Positions 43,414-55,528 of a stretch of DNA of 64,000 bases are shown one piece after another. Origin of the DNA: Ursus arctos. Lineage: Eukaryota > Chordata > Mammalia > Carnivora > Ursidae. The notes beneath the pieces are model-generated. The model was not told the origin of the DNA. It searched no databases and was given only the letters and a program-made list of their open reading frames with translations. Position 1 is the stretch's first letter; every line of letters begins with the position of its first letter. The DNA lies in assembly GCF_023065955.2 (NCBI RefSeq), contig NW_026622874.1, positions 6,926,001 to 6,990,000 on the forward strand, in the 5' to 3' direction. The position numbers were made by a program, and so were the translations under genes.

Positions 43414-44929
43414 AAATCAGGGATCAGTTTGCAGTGAAGAAGGTAACTGAGCAATATGGCGACCTTAGGACTGAATGTAAAGTACCTGAAAGCGACAAGG
43501 GGTGCCCACGAGGCCGTGGACTTGCTTTCTCTTGCCTTCCCGGGTCTGACTTACAAAGCACAACTCTAACTACACGAGGTCAAATAAAGTAGGCGCTTAT
43601 ATCTCCGGCACGGGTGGAAAGAACATCAGTCTAATAACTGAATGTTGTGTTTCTGTTATGCTTGGGGCAAAACCACGAGTTTTAAAACAGATGATTCATT
43701 TAAGGACTGAGACTAAAAGCTCAACTCTCTTCGTGTAACTTGAATTTGGTCTGTAAAGTACCAGGAAGTCATTTATTCTTGTAAAGTAAATAAGAGATTT
43801 GGATTGGTGCCTTGGAAAAGTATCACTTTGCTTTTTGGACCAGAGACGAGCTCAGCGGACACCATGCATGTGCAGCTATGAGCCGGGCTGTCTGCAGGCA
43901 CAGGGAGTGAGCAGGAGCCCGTGCTCCAGCAGGACAGACATACAGACGGACAACTAACACCCTTCCAGCGATGGGCACAACAATACATTACGTACGCAGA
44001 CGGAGAAGCGTGCGAGGTCGGCTACAAAGGTTCACGAGGAGGGGGTAACGGAGCAGAGGTTTTAAGGATACGCAGGAGTTTACCAGACAGAAAGCAAGAA
44101 GGCGCACGTGTGAGCGAGGAGCCACGAGGGTCTACACCTGTGTCCCGTGGCGGTGCTGACAGCTGCGAGCTTCGCGGTGCAGTCCTTCTGTTTCTATCCG
44201 TTCCAGCTGTCCGCACCTATCCCTCTGTGAAGTGTTACTTCATCATGACGACGCCAGGAGTTTTAACTCAGAGCTCAGGACCGCCATTCACATGCCCCTT
44301 TTGTACATTAGAAGCCAGGACTCTGGAGCGACGTAAGGAAATGTGCCTGGGGGGGGGGGGGTGAGCACGTCGTGGTTGCGTGAGAAAAAGGTGGCCTGGC
44401 CGGGTTACTGAAAACTCAGCACTCTACCCCCACTGCCTGGAGTGAGCTGGCCACTCAGTAAACATGCCCCCGGACTGAGGCAGCGTGGCGGGCTGCCGGC
44501 GACCTTCTCCCCTTCTTTCCTCGCTTGGGGTTTTGATTTTAGTTGGCAAAGCCCAGATAAACACTACATTTCTTGGCCTGCAGCTCAGGCTGATGGAGTG
44601 ATTAGGTGCTGACAAAGAGTCCTAAGCGTATTTGGGGCAGAGCCACCCATGGCTTAGACGGTACTTGGTATGAATTAGGAAAAGACACCCATTCTTCAAA
44701 ACTCGATCAGAAAATTAACCTAATGTACTGCTTTGGTCATAAGATGCCTCATTGTCACCTGCTAGAAAGTACTTGTGAATAAATCGCACATCCATAACGT
44801 GGATGACGTGCATGGCATCCTCTCAGGTTGCACAGTGCACAACCTGCACGAGGGTGCATGGGTCCTGCACGTGTGTGGCAGACTGTTTTGTAAAGAGCAC
44901 TGACTCTGCTGGGAAGTGTGCACCTTTTG

Positions 44930-45190
44930 CCCTTCCCCTTCCTCCTTCATGCTTCTGGGATACAGATGCGATGCTTGGACTCTGGTAGCCATTTTGGGCT
45001 GTGAGGATCTTGAGGAGAGAGGTCGGTGCTAGGGCGATGATGGAGATGATGGGTTCCCGCTGACCACGGCGCCAGCAGCCCAGTCCTGGATTACTTACTC
45101 CAAACTACCTTTGTGTGACAGAGAAACTTCTATATTGTTTGAGCCACTGTCATTTTGAATGTTGGATTATATAAAGCCTAACATCATCCT
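44930..45190 (+). mobile_element. ERVL-MaLR (MLT1-like) LTR fragment
   Basis: tggtagccattttgggctgt, then gtgtgacagagaaacttcta and ttgtttgagccactgtcatt match the 3' part of MLT1-type LTRs. Non-coding relic. Confidence 0.6.
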
Positions 45191-45959
45191 CACTAATTGT
45201 GAAAGTCAGGGGGAAAAGAAAATATATCCAGTCCCCCCCCACCCGTGGACACACTCTCAACAATAAATGCTCAGTCTTCAAAAGGTTCAATGCTGTATTT
45301 GTGTTCCACGGCTGAGACACGTAGCCGATGAATAAACATCGTCCTGCAGCCTGACCACAGAGAAGGTACGCACGCGAAGGGCAGACACAATGCAGCGGCG
45401 GGGGGCTGGGGGGGGAGTCCCTGGAACAGGCGCCTTCCTCCCTCTCGAGGACAAAGAGGGTGTCTTCCCACTCCGCTGCAAGTATTTGGGCTGTTTCTTT
45501 ACATGAAAGGCAATTCTGTGATATCTGTCAAGTGCAAACCACGTGTGGCCAGCAACTCCAGGCTGGGATTTCTCTCCCCAGAACACGGAACCCGCGTTTA
45601 CATAAAATGTCTTATGGACAAGAGTATTCGCTGCAGATTCTCCCTCCCTTCCCTCTCAGTAAAAGGGTAAGACTGGAAACAAGCTGAATGTCCATCAGCT
45701 GAGATCCGATTCATCTAATGAATTTAGGGCCGGCCGCCCCAAATGTGCCCCTTCGGCAGAGTGATGATTTTAAATAAAAGTCACTTAGGAAGCATCTGAC
45801 GCAAGGACCCTCAGACCCTCCTGTGTCCCCCTGAAAGCAGGAAACAGTCCTCCCATATGAAAAATACCCTTCCTGTTGTAAGAAGTAAAAAGACACCCTT
45901 ATCGCCAGAGATGAGCACCTGAGAGCTGAGAAAGCGGTAGAAACTCTGTGTTTGCTCTG

Positions 45960-46443
45960 TGTTTCTAAGCTACTAGCCGCGGAATTCTGATTAGAATTCC
46001 CCGCTGATTAAGGCTCGCACACACCTGTTTCCTTTATCCTGTCAATTCCTCACACATTGACTGTCTCTTTGTCTCCAATGTATAAAAACTGCTTGGTCAT
46101 TTCTTTGGGCCCCAATTCCTCTACTGGACCTCCGTGCACAGGTCATAAAACTTTGGGGGTTTTCTTCTGGTTAATCAGTGTTGTATAAATTGAATTCTTT
46201 TTTTTTTTAAGATTTTATTTATTTGAGAAAGGGAGAGAGAGCATGAGCAGGTGGGAATGGTAGAGGGAGAAGCAGACGCCCCGCTGATCAAGGAGCCTGA
46301 TGCGGGGCTCGATCCCAGGACCCTGGGACCATGACCCCAGCTGAAGGCAGGCTCATAACCCACTGAGCCACCCAGGCGCCCGTAAATAAAATTTAGTCCA
46401 GCTGAAGACCTGAGGGTAGAGGAAGAATTTTTCCTTCCCTACA
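45960..46443 (+). mobile_element. LTR fragment interrupted by a SINE
   Basis: LTR-like order: a TATA-type gtataaaaactgcttgg, then gggccccaattcc, a cataaaactttgggg signal and an end ttccctaca. Non-coding; no internal viral genes seen. Family not identified. Confidence 0.45.
46197..46381 (-). mobile_element. CAN-SINE inserted in LTR fragment
   Basis: Minus-oriented, T-run then aagattttatttatttgaga, ending ccacccaggcgcccg. Confidence 0.9.
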
Positions 46444-46611
46444 CTATGCAGAAGGTCACTTATCTGTGGCTCCAGAAAGATCTCCCTGATAAATAGTGAA
46501 GTGAGAGCAGCAGAGAGCATGGTCAACGGTGCCATCCGTGTGGACTGAAGGACACAGCACGCCGTGCATGGTCTGGGAATTCACCTGGATGCTGGTAACA
46601 GTGACTGCCCC

Positions 46612-46820
46612 AAGATTTTATTTAAGATTTAAGATTCAATTTATTTATTTGAGACGGAGCATGCAAGCAGGGGGAGGAGCAGAGGGAGAGAGAGAATCTC
46701 TAGCAGACTCCAGGCTGAGCACGGAGCCCGACATGGGGCTCGATCCCACGACCCTGAGATCAGGACCTGAGCTGAAACCAAGAGTCAGACGCCTAACCGA
46801 CTGAGCCGCCCAGGCGCCCC
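46612..46820 (-). mobile_element. CAN-SINE
   Basis: Minus-oriented; gacctgagctgaaaccaaga, then gaccgactgagccgcc-type head ending caggcgcccc. Confidence 0.92.
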
Positions 46821-47849
46821 ATGAGGGAACAACCTTGCACTGAATAAGCTTTTGTACCTTGGAAAAAAAACCATCTTTTACCAAACGCATGTACTATCTG
46901 CTCAAAAACAACACAATCGTACATTTTTTACTACATGAAAACCATGGGCGACGAGAGTCTTCCCTGTGACTCAGTGTCAACAGTGAGTCACACGCCCTGT
47001 CCTTGCCAGAGCCGCACAGAACGCACTCCTGCAGCGGCGGCTGAGATTCCGTTCTGTGGCTTCCTGGTGGCCGAGACCCCGTCGGGATAAAGGACCATGT
47101 GGAAGCCCGTGGGCCTCTGTGGGCCACAGGCCTGGCGGAAATGTGAAGCGCATGGGTGACCCACGCTGGCCAGGCTGCCGGAGAACCTGTGTCCAAACCG
47201 GACGTCCTTTCCACGCGCGGGGCTCCCGCTGCCACCTGCGTGGGCGACAGACATGTGCGTAGTTCTAACCCAGACCCCAAGCCCACCTGCCAACGCACCG
47301 GCTCCCGAGTATCTCAAACCGTCCTCTGCTGCATGTGCCACGGCCCCGCGATCCCGTCCCCTACACCTCTGTCTTCCGCTGGGGCTCCCCCTCACCGCAG
47401 CGGGCACTACCCCCGCTCTGGAACGCCGCGCCGAAGCCCGGTGACGTCCTTGAAGCCCCGCCTGTGCTCCACCCACGTGGATGCAACCTGTCGGCCAGTT
47501 TCAGCAGCCCCACCTCCAAGATAATAGTCTCAGATCCACCTCCACCACCGCCTCCCGTGGACGAAAGCAAAGCCGCGTCGGGGCCCCTCACACGTGCTCT
47601 GCCCCCTCCCCCCATCCCCTGCAGCCAGAGTGACCTTCTGGAAATACACACCTGCTCGTGTCCCACGCCTCGTTAGAACCCTCGAATAGCTCCAGGGAAC
47701 AGGAGGACACCGGCTCAGTCTTTAAGGCCCGAGCGGCCTGAACTGCCCACCTCGCCCCTCCTCGCCCTCTCTGGGCCCAACCCCCACCTTCTCGGGGTCC
47801 TTCGGGCTCTCTCAGTCTCACTGCTCTTCGCTCCCCTTCTCAGCTGCTT

Positions 47850-48110
47850 AACTCCTGCTCCTTCTCCAGATTTCAAGTCTTGTGTCCTTTCTCCCGGCAG
47901 CCTACCCGGACCTCTTGGAGCCCGGTGCGCCTCTCATCCCTAGCCCATGTCCTGGTCACGTTTGTTCAAGGTTCTGCGCAACAGGCCGCCCCCGCTGGAA
48001 GGAAGTTCCTTGCGGGTTGACACCCTGTCTGCCTTAGCTCCCCTCTGGTCCCCACTGTCGGGCACGCACTGGATGGTCAGAAAGTATTTGTTGAATGAAT
48101 GAATTTAAAA
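47850..48110 (+). mobile_element. L2-like fossil
   Basis: cttctccagatttcaagtct through ggatggtcagaaagtatttg and ttgaatgaatgaattt follows the L2 3' end. Confidence 0.55.
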
Positions 48111-49499
48111 ATCCTTCAAATGACAGTGTTAAACTTATTAGAACTCTTGAACCAAAAGACGGCTGACTTCTCGAGGAATCAGACAGAGCCTACTTCCCAG
48201 CCTCCTCTGAAGATGAGGGCCCTGAGATGCAGGGACAGGGCTGAGGAGGTGGCAGGTGGCGCTGCGGCAGACTTTCCCCGGAAGGAAGAGTGGACAGCCA
48301 GCACGCCAGGCGGACTGCAGATATCGGGGCTCTGGATCTAAGCAGATGACGATCAGACGCTGGACCCTGCTGAATACAATGTGGGGGGGCTCTGCCCGCC
48401 TGCCCTCGCAGACCCCCCCTCCCTCGCACCCAGGCAGGTGGGAGGACCTCACCACCACCCCTTGCTCCTACGCTCACAGAGCTGCAGCCGCCAACCCCAG
48501 CCCTGCGCTACTCGTCCGGCCTTGGCCCCCCGGGGAGGGGGGGCAGGCTGCTCTTTAAGAACGGAGACCGAGGGGGCCCAGCTCGGCCTCCCCCGTGAGG
48601 ACTCCGCCCTCTGCCCCTCGGGGCTCATGGCTTCCTGACTGTGACTCAGACCCACATGAGAGGGAGAACCTTAGCTCCCTGTGGGGGAAGTCTGCCTTGA
48701 CCGAAAACTCCGGGGCACAGGGCATAAGGGGGGAAGCAGTGGCACCACGGGCCCCTCTGACGCCAGGCCAGAGAGAAAGGTGGGGCTCGGGGGTCGGCGT
48801 GCTCTCCCAGGCCCGGGCCCCTCACCGCCCTCCCCAGGCTCGCAGCTCCTCTCTGGAGGAAGGCAAAGGAACATCCAGGGGGAAGGGACAAACAGATGGC
48901 TTCCCTTCCATTCCAGGGCCGGCCTGCCAAGGCAGTGAAGAATGGGAACGTTCCTGCCGCCAACGCACCGCTGACAGCTGCCCCAGTCCCAGCGCCAGCC
49001 ATGGGGCTTCCCGAAATTCCCCGAAATCCCCAGGCCCTGTTCGCTGGGGCCGAGATCACCCTGGGGGGCGGCTGGCCCGGGATAGAGGGGAAAGCCTGGG
49101 GGGAGGGGGACACCCTGACCAGCTGCACAGCCTCTGCCCCCGCAGACATCTCCCCAGGACCCCAGTGGCCGACGGGGCCTCCGGATGAGCGAGGCCCGGG
49201 ACAGCCCAAGCAGCACGCCCTGCACCCCTGCCCCGGGGCCAGCCCCGCAAGACCTGGAGCAAAGCCTGGGAGAGCAGCCTGGAGCCAGCACCCAAGGGAG
49301 AGGAAAAATGTCGTTTGCAGGCAAAAACAAAGCAGAATGAAAGAGCAGTAAGAACAGTGTGGGGGTGGGGTGCAGGCGTCTTGCGGGGAGCCCTGCTCTG
49401 GGCCTGCAGATCGCCGCCTGCCATGGAGCATGTCCCCCACCCCCCAAAACTGACTTTCTATTCACGCCTCTGCGTAGACAGACAGAACACGATTCATGG

Positions 49500-49640
49500 T
49501 TGGATGAGAGCTCACGGAGCTGGGAGCCAGCCGGCCGGTGGTCAGGCACTGGCCGCCCACCAGCCACACGACTTCAGGCCAGTGACCCCATGTCTCCAGG
49601 CCTCACTGAACTGGGGGAATTCAAAAAGTCACTTCAGGTA
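49500..49640 (+). mobile_element. MIR-like fragment
   Basis: gagctgggagccagcc, then ccacacgacttcaggccagt and catgtctccaggcctcactg; degenerate MIR. Confidence 0.45.
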
Positions 49641-52584
49641 AAGGGGCGATGCACCCACACGGGGATTCACTTGGGTTTTTAAATCCCCAGATCAGGACAG
49701 GTGGGGGAGAGGGACCCCAACCGGTATCCTTATCCAGCACTTTCCCTGAGGAAGTGCCACCTGGACCAAGATGGGGAGCTGAGGAGGGAAGGCAGAAAGT
49801 GAGGGGCACCCAGCACCCACCACAGTGGGGGGTCTCGGTGGGAGAAGGGAGGACCCCTGGCGGGGCTGGCTGGGCCTCTGCACAGGGCCCGGGGGACCTG
49901 CAGACTAAGCCGAGCTGAGGACCACCACAGACCCATCCACACAGCCCTCCAGGCAGGCCGGAAGCTGAGTGATGCAAGGGGGGGCGCACCCCACGCTGGG
50001 TCCCTGGAGGCCCTGCTCCATCCCCCGGGCGGCCCCAGGGCACTGGGCCAGTTTTCCACTGGTCTTAAGTTACAAGAGAAACACCCCGAGTAGGGCACAG
50101 TTCACTGCCTCTGAGGAAGCAGCCATTTACCTTGCGTGGGATTTCAACACTTGGCATCGCTACTGAGCAGAGAAGACTCGGTTCCAGAGGGTGAAAGGAG
50201 TGGGCTGTGCATGCTGGAATGCCGTACTGCACATACTTGGTCTCCTTCCCCTCTGCCCCCCAGGTCGGCCAGCCCTCCACAATGTGCTCCCTGGTCTGGA
50301 AGCTTCCTCAATGGTGTGTAAGGCGATAGCACTGTTGGCCGGCGGCCCCGCTGAGTAACCTAAGCTGCTTTCTCCTCTGGAATGTAGTGAAAGGCCCCAT
50401 GCTTCACGGAGGGCGGCCCTAAGGACGAGGGTCAGGGCACGCAGGAATGTTCTGGGCTGCTGGTATCTTGGGGGGGGTTAGTTTGCTTGTGGCAATGTCT
50501 GGGTAGCAGAAAGGAATAAAAAGTTGCAAAAGGCTAAAAATACTTCTGGATTCAGTGGCAGGTCCTCGCGGACTGAGCAGCAGGGAGGGAGGCGGGCACA
50601 GAACCGGGCAGGGACAAGGCCGCCTTCCCGCGCCCCGTGGCTGGGCCTGCCTGCTCCTGCCTCCTCGCAGCGACCACGTGGCCCAGCAAGTAGATCCTGC
50701 CACAGCCGAACAAAAACCCGGGAAAGCAGAAAAGTACATCCATTTTCCCCAAAAGCCTTCGTAAGAGAGTCAGACTCCCTGTGCTGCACACATCACCGTG
50801 TGGACCCACCGAGAAGACACCTGAATTCAGTCAGTTGATCAATCTTCCCCAAAGGTAAAGGCAGCAAAAGCTCCTGTTCCCAACCCAGGGACCTCCTGTT
50901 CCTCCCCCTTTGTGGGTCAGCTATAGAATCTTCTGGAATGTCTCTGAGCTGCTCCGAGACAATACTCCCTAATGGGAGTATTTCCAGCAAGGTCTCGGAG
51001 AGGGAGCCTTTGAGGCAGCCGGACCGAGTGGGGCGTCCACGCCAGGTCTGAGAGCCTGGCTGGGGGAAGGCCCCGGCTGGACTGCGGGGGGGGGGGGGGG
51101 GGGGAAGGGGGAAGGAAGGGTAAACTGTGACCGCCCTCAGGAAGGTAAACACAGCTTGATGAAAGTAAAAACACCAGTTTGAACTCGGTTTGCACCGAGT
51201 GTGTTGGTCGTATACCAAGGATGGGACTGCGTGTTCTCTCCTTGGCGAGAGGGAGGTTCCCTGGAGCACACGCCGCTCCTCTCCCTCAGGGAAGGCAGGG
51301 GGCTGGATCCTTGGCAAAGTTTGGGTCCCCTCTTGCGGAACTGCTCGGGGGCCTTCTCCCTGCCGCACCCCCAACCCTCTCCACACAGCACCCTGGAGCC
51401 TCTGATCCTGAAGTTCAGGGCTGGCCCAGGAACACCCACCGGCGGGGGGTGTGTGTGGCCCCAAGAGACCCCAGGTGACCCCAGGGGGCCGGCTGGCCCA
51501 GCAAGGACACGTCTGCTCCAATCCTGAGCCCCTGCCCTCTGTCCCAGGGTTTGCCCCACAGCCTGGGGCCGCGGCCGTCACTCCGTTTACAGCTGCGTCT
51601 GCGGACCTGGTGTAGGTGACAGGCCCCCCCCAGGCCCCATCAAAACTGACCGCTCCCCACTGACATGTTTCCTTCCCTGAAGATCCATTTGGACTTCTGA
51701 ACCGCACAGCCGTCACATACGAGAGCTCTGGGGCACTTGCACATTGAATAACCCAACCCTGTCATTTTACCGGTGAGGTCTGGGGAGGGGACACGCTGAT
51801 GGCACAGCTAGGACATGCGTCCTCTCCTCTTTCTAGCCAACTCGCCTTCCGCATCACTATATTACCTCAGAGGAAGGAATTACCGATGATAGGGTCGAGA
51901 GCCCTTCCAGAAGTGGGTTCTGGGCATGAGCTCCTAGGGGCCCCGCAAACCACGCCTGCCCGCTCTGTGCGCACTCCGGCCCCGAGTGCGCGGCCTTGGC
52001 GCTCTCCCCTCAACAGCGGCCCGCAGCTCCCACGGAGCCCCCCCTTATTCTGGGCGCCCAGCTGCGCCCCGCCTCTCTGAGCACCTCCACTCAAGAACAG
52101 AGGAATGGGGTCTGGGCAACCCGGCCTCCTCGGGTCTGGGCCTGGGCCAGAATGCTGAGGAGAATTCGGTGCGGGGAGCACCTCCCAAGCCTGGGGCCTG
52201 TGGGGCCCTTCCGTCCATGGCCGGGGCTCCCTGGGAGCTCCAGTGGGAGCCTCAGACAGGCCCCTCTGCCCAGCGCATTCAACCACTTTCAACAGACACC
52301 CTGTTCCTGCAAGCCGGTACCAGAGAGTGCCTCAACCCCACGGGAGCACAAGGGCTGGAGCAGACGGCCTGGAGGTTCACTCCGGCTGCCCTGCTGAGCA
52401 GTTACGGTCTGTGTGTCTGTGGAGGTCTTTCTTTTCCTGGAACTGGGTGGGGGGCGGGGGGCAGGCGGCAGAAAGTTCTGGAGTCCTCTTGCTCTCAAGC
52501 TGGGCCAGTACAGTTTACACAGGAGGTCATTCACACCAAAGGCCCTGGTGGCAGCCAGGCCCACACTCAGAAAACAGAGATAAA

Positions 52585-52880
52585 GCTTATCTGTGTCAGG
52601 AGTGCTCCTGCCCCAGGGCCTTTGCTCTTGCTCTTCTTTCAGCTTGGTGCACAGTCACCCCCGATGGCAATCTGCCACTCCTGGTGCACAGTCACCCCCG
52701 ATGGCAATCTGCCACTCGTAGCTCTTCAGGACTATTCAGACATCACCTCTCAAAGGAGGCCTCTCCTTCACCTGACACCCCTTCTCTCTCCAGGGTTTTA
52801 CTGTCTTCTAAGGTACCTTACATTTTACAAGTTTATTTTATCCTCCACCTTTCCCTCGAGAAACCTGCCAGCCTGGTGAG
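52585..52880 (+). mobile_element. L2-like fossil
   Basis: gtgctcctgccccagggcct, aggactattcagacatcacc and tttacaagtttattttatcc are L2-type. It contains a 37-bp tandem duplication. Confidence 0.55.
52645..52717 (+). repeat. 37-bp tandem duplication
   Basis: Two identical 36-nt copies (52645-52680 and 52682-52717) with a period of 37, each starting tggtgcacagtcacccccga. Confidence 0.95.
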
Positions 52881-53879
52881 GGCATGTTCCCCGCGGAGCC
52901 CCCTGCCCGGGCCAGAGGGTGGTCCCTGAGCACTGCCCACACGTCCTCAGGGAAACACAAAGCAGTCCTCACACAGCCCTCCTAGGTGGGGAGATTTGGA
53001 GGGGGGATTACCCAGTGCCGAACAATCTCAGAACTTTTTGCTAAGTCAGACCCAGTGGGGCTAGGCCCTGAAGGAGGTGAGCATCACAGAAGAAGCCAAT
53101 GTTACTTTCTGGAGCGGGGGCTTCCTGAGAATCCCTGAGGTTCGGAGCTGCTGGATTCAGGGGCGGCGGCAGAGCGGCCGCAGACCTCAGCAATTTCCCG
53201 CAGAGCTCATCAGCCCAAGCAAAGGCGCTGAGCTGAGGGCAGAGATGTCAAATGCACAGCAGCCCCTCCCCTGCTCCCCCCTCCCCGGGGTGGGGGTGCA
53301 GAGCCCTAGCAGAGCTGCCAGGCCCGGGAGAGGGGTGTCTGCCCGTGCAGGCTTTGCGGAGCCCCAGGCTCAGCCTGTGGGAGGCGGGAGGGCCAGCCGG
53401 CCGCGCAGCTTTAGAGAAGTCAAACTTAGCACCCCAGGATTGCAGGAGCTCTGCCCCTAAGCCCTGGCCTCCCCCTAGCTGCGCGGCGGGTAGGCCTTCT
53501 CTCCCAGGCGCAGAGCGAGGGGCAGGAGGGGACACCGGGCGGCGGACAGGGAGGGCAGAAATCACACTCCAGCTGCGAGATTTGACACAGGTTTTCGGAC
53601 TCCGGCGACCAACAAGAGTATTTCACTGCGGGGCGCGACGCACCCTGGAAGCAATACTCTCGGGGAGTGGGGGGCCTGAGGACCCCCGCCGCGCTCCTCC
53701 CGCTCCCCTCCCTGCCCCCCCTCCCCAGCCCGAGCGCGCTCGCAGGGCCTGCCCGGGCCTCTTCCCCGAGCCGCGCGCACCTGAATCCCCGGGGGGCGGA
53801 GGGGGCCAGGCGTGGGCGCGCCAAGCCCTCGGTCCCCGTGCAGCTGCGGGCCCCCGAGGCATGAGCAAGTCATCTGCCT

Positions 53880-54120
53880 GCAAGCCCCGCTGCGGCCCGC
53901 GCCCCCACACCCGGCCCCCCGCAGCCGGGCCCCCACACTCGCCCCCTTCACACCTCGCGCCCCCACACTCGCTCCCCCTCACCCCCCGTGCCCCACACCC
54001 TCCCTTCCTCGGCCCCCTGCAACCGCGCCCCCACACTCGCCCCCTTCACCCCTCGCGCCCCACACGCTCTCCTCCTTGGCCCCCCGCAACCGCGCCCTCG
54101 CACCCCGCCCCGCGCACCCA
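53880..54120 (+). repeat. C-rich degenerate tandem repeat in the CpG island
   Basis: Blocks gcccccacactcgcccccttc at 53929 and 54027 (period 98) and related ggccccctgcaaccgcgccc at about 54011 and 54077. The minus strand, the inferred EPHX1 coding strand, is strongly G-rich. Confidence 0.7.
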
Positions 54121-54193
54121 CACCCGCGAACTCGCGCCCTCCCGCGCCCCCGCATCCGCCCCCCCATGCCCCCGCGCTCCCGCGCCCCCTTAC

Positions 54194-54290
54194 GTCGTCG
54201 TCTCCCAGGCCCCCAGGATCCGGCGGCGGCAGCGGGCTCGCGGTGCCTTGGACTCCGCTCTGCTGGCTCGGGCCGCCCTGCGCTGACCCC
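54194..54290 (-). other. EPHX1: Candidate EPHX1 non-coding exon 1 (E1b)
   Basis: On the minus strand a good donor (gacgac then GTAAGG) starts at 54193, just downstream of the GC boxes. The 5' limit is a guess. Joining it to the acceptor at 39914 would leave a short leader before the ATG. Confidence 0.35.
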
Positions 54291-54292
54291 GC
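54284..54292 (+). promoter_or_regulatory. Candidate antioxidant response element core
   Basis: tgaccccgc fits the TGACNNNGC core, but the preceding base is C rather than the preferred purine. EPHX1 is a known Nrf2 target; a short match like this can occur by chance. Confidence 0.25.
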
Positions 54293-55311
54293 CCAGGCTC
54301 GGCCCCCAAGGGGCGGTCCGGGGTCGGACCCAGGGCCTCCCGAGGACCCGGTTCAGTCCCGCCCCGCCCCTGCTACAACAGCGGCCCGGAAAGGTCCCGT
54401 CGCACGCCCCGGGCTGCGCCCCTGCTGGGGAAAAGGGCGCCTCCAAGTGCGGCCCGCGGACCCGGGCGCACACTCGGAGCCGAGGCGTTTAGGGACCTGG
54501 AGCGATTCGGGGCACCCCTGGGTCGGCTGACTCCGGGGTCAAAGGCGTCCTTCCCGTTTCTTTCCTCCAGCGCTTCGCGGCCCCTGCACCTCGCACCCGT
54601 GTGGGCGCGGGCGCGCTGGGCAACTTAAGAACAAACACAGTCGTCTGGATGGGAGCAGGTGCGGCTCCGAGGTCTTTCCAGCAAGGACCGGGGTCTGCGG
54701 CGCCGACTCGGAAGGGGTGGGGGCTGGGGCTCCCCTGACTCGTCCCACGGGCACTGATCGCAGACCTTCGCCCGTGGACCGCCCTGCTTTCCTCCTTGCG
54801 ACCCCCCAGCGCCTCGCTCCTGCGCCCGGGAGGCGGCTTTCCTCGCGCCCGGCACCCTCAGGCCTCAGCCGGAAAAGGGCCTGTCGCGGAGAGCGGGATG
54901 CTGGGGACCGGCCTCCGGCCTGGCCGCTCACCCGGGTCCAGGACTCTGCCTTTAGGGAGAGGGGCTGCTTCTGGCCAGCGGACGCACGACTCATCGCCGC
55001 GTCGGGGCCTTTGCTGGTGCAGCAGCCCTGGACAGGATGCCTTCCTGCATCCGACGTGCAAAAGCCCTTCGTCACCCTGCGGTCCGGGGCAGCTCTGCAC
55101 TCAAAGTTCAAAACTTGCCGTCTGTTACCCCCCCTCCATCCTTCCCCTAAATCTTTCAAACAGCAGCTCGGTCTAGAAATCCAATGCGCTATCCGTTGTG
55201 GCACAGAGCCGGGCTAAACAGCAGCTCTGGCCATTTCACCAAGGGGCTCAAATTTGCTGTTATTCTTAAAACGGCAGTGATGATGAAAACTTTTTAAAAT
55301 TAGATCCTGGT

Positions 55312-55516
55312 AGGGTGCCTGGGTGGCTCAGTGGGTTAAGTGTCTGCCTTAGGCCCCTGGGGTCCTGATCCCAGGGTTCTGGGATAGAGCCCCACATCCC
55401 ATCAGGCTCCCTGCTCAGCTGGGAGTCTGCTTCTCCCTTTCCCTCTGCCTGCAGGTCTTCCTGCTTGTGCTCTCTCTCTCTGGCAAATAAATAAATAAAA
55501 CCTTAAAAAAATAAAT
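55312..55516 (+). mobile_element. CAN-SINE upstream of the CpG island
   Basis: ggtgcctgggtggctcagtg head, CT-rich body, aataaataaataaaacctt tail. Perfect 12-bp duplication ttagatcctggt at 55300-55311 and 55517-55528. Confidence 0.93.
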
Positions 55517-55528
55517 TTAGATCCTGGT

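Larger units (their letters stand above)
39914..53600 (-). other. EPHX1: EPHX1 long 5' intron (inferred) or upstream region
   Basis: No protein-coding exon recognised in 13.7 kb. It holds five CAN-SINEs, an L1 fossil, MaLR-like and other LTR fragments, L2 and MIR relics, G-homopolymers and GC-rich unique DNA (47.0-52.6 kb). Human EPHX1 has a liver-specific first exon a few kb upstream of the ATG exon; I could not identify it here. Confidence 0.5.
53600..55100 (-). promoter_or_regulatory. EPHX1: CpG island, candidate EPHX1 far-upstream (E1b) promoter
   Basis: Dense CpG and GC over about 1.5 kb, the only such stretch upstream of EPHX1 here. Contains GC boxes (ccccgccc at 54287-54294 and 54362-54369, ggggcgg at 54310-54316). 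Human EPHX1 is known to use a GC-rich far-upstream promoter with Sp1/Sp3 sites; here the distance to the ATG exon is about 14 kb. No TATA box seen. The assignment is by position and composition. Confidence 0.55.

Noticed and set aside
45960..46443. Possible full endogenous retrovirus around the LTR-like sequence
   Set aside because: No second LTR and no internal gene-like frames within a sensible distance; only a solitary, interrupted LTR fragment can be supported.
48671..49567. 298-codon minus-strand open frame and overlapping 264-codon frame
   Set aside because: Two long overlapping frames on one strand in GC-rich DNA with no domain; typical of composition, not coding.
50793..51716. 307-codon minus-strand open frame
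   Set aside because: Runs through a G20 homopolymer and has no recognisable domain or splice context; a GC-driven chance frame.
53252..54286. 344-codon open frame on the + strand across the CpG island
   Set aside because: Stop-poor because the DNA is extremely GC-rich; the peptide is low-complexity proline/alanine/arginine and matches no family I know. It lies opposite the inferred EPHX1 promoter.
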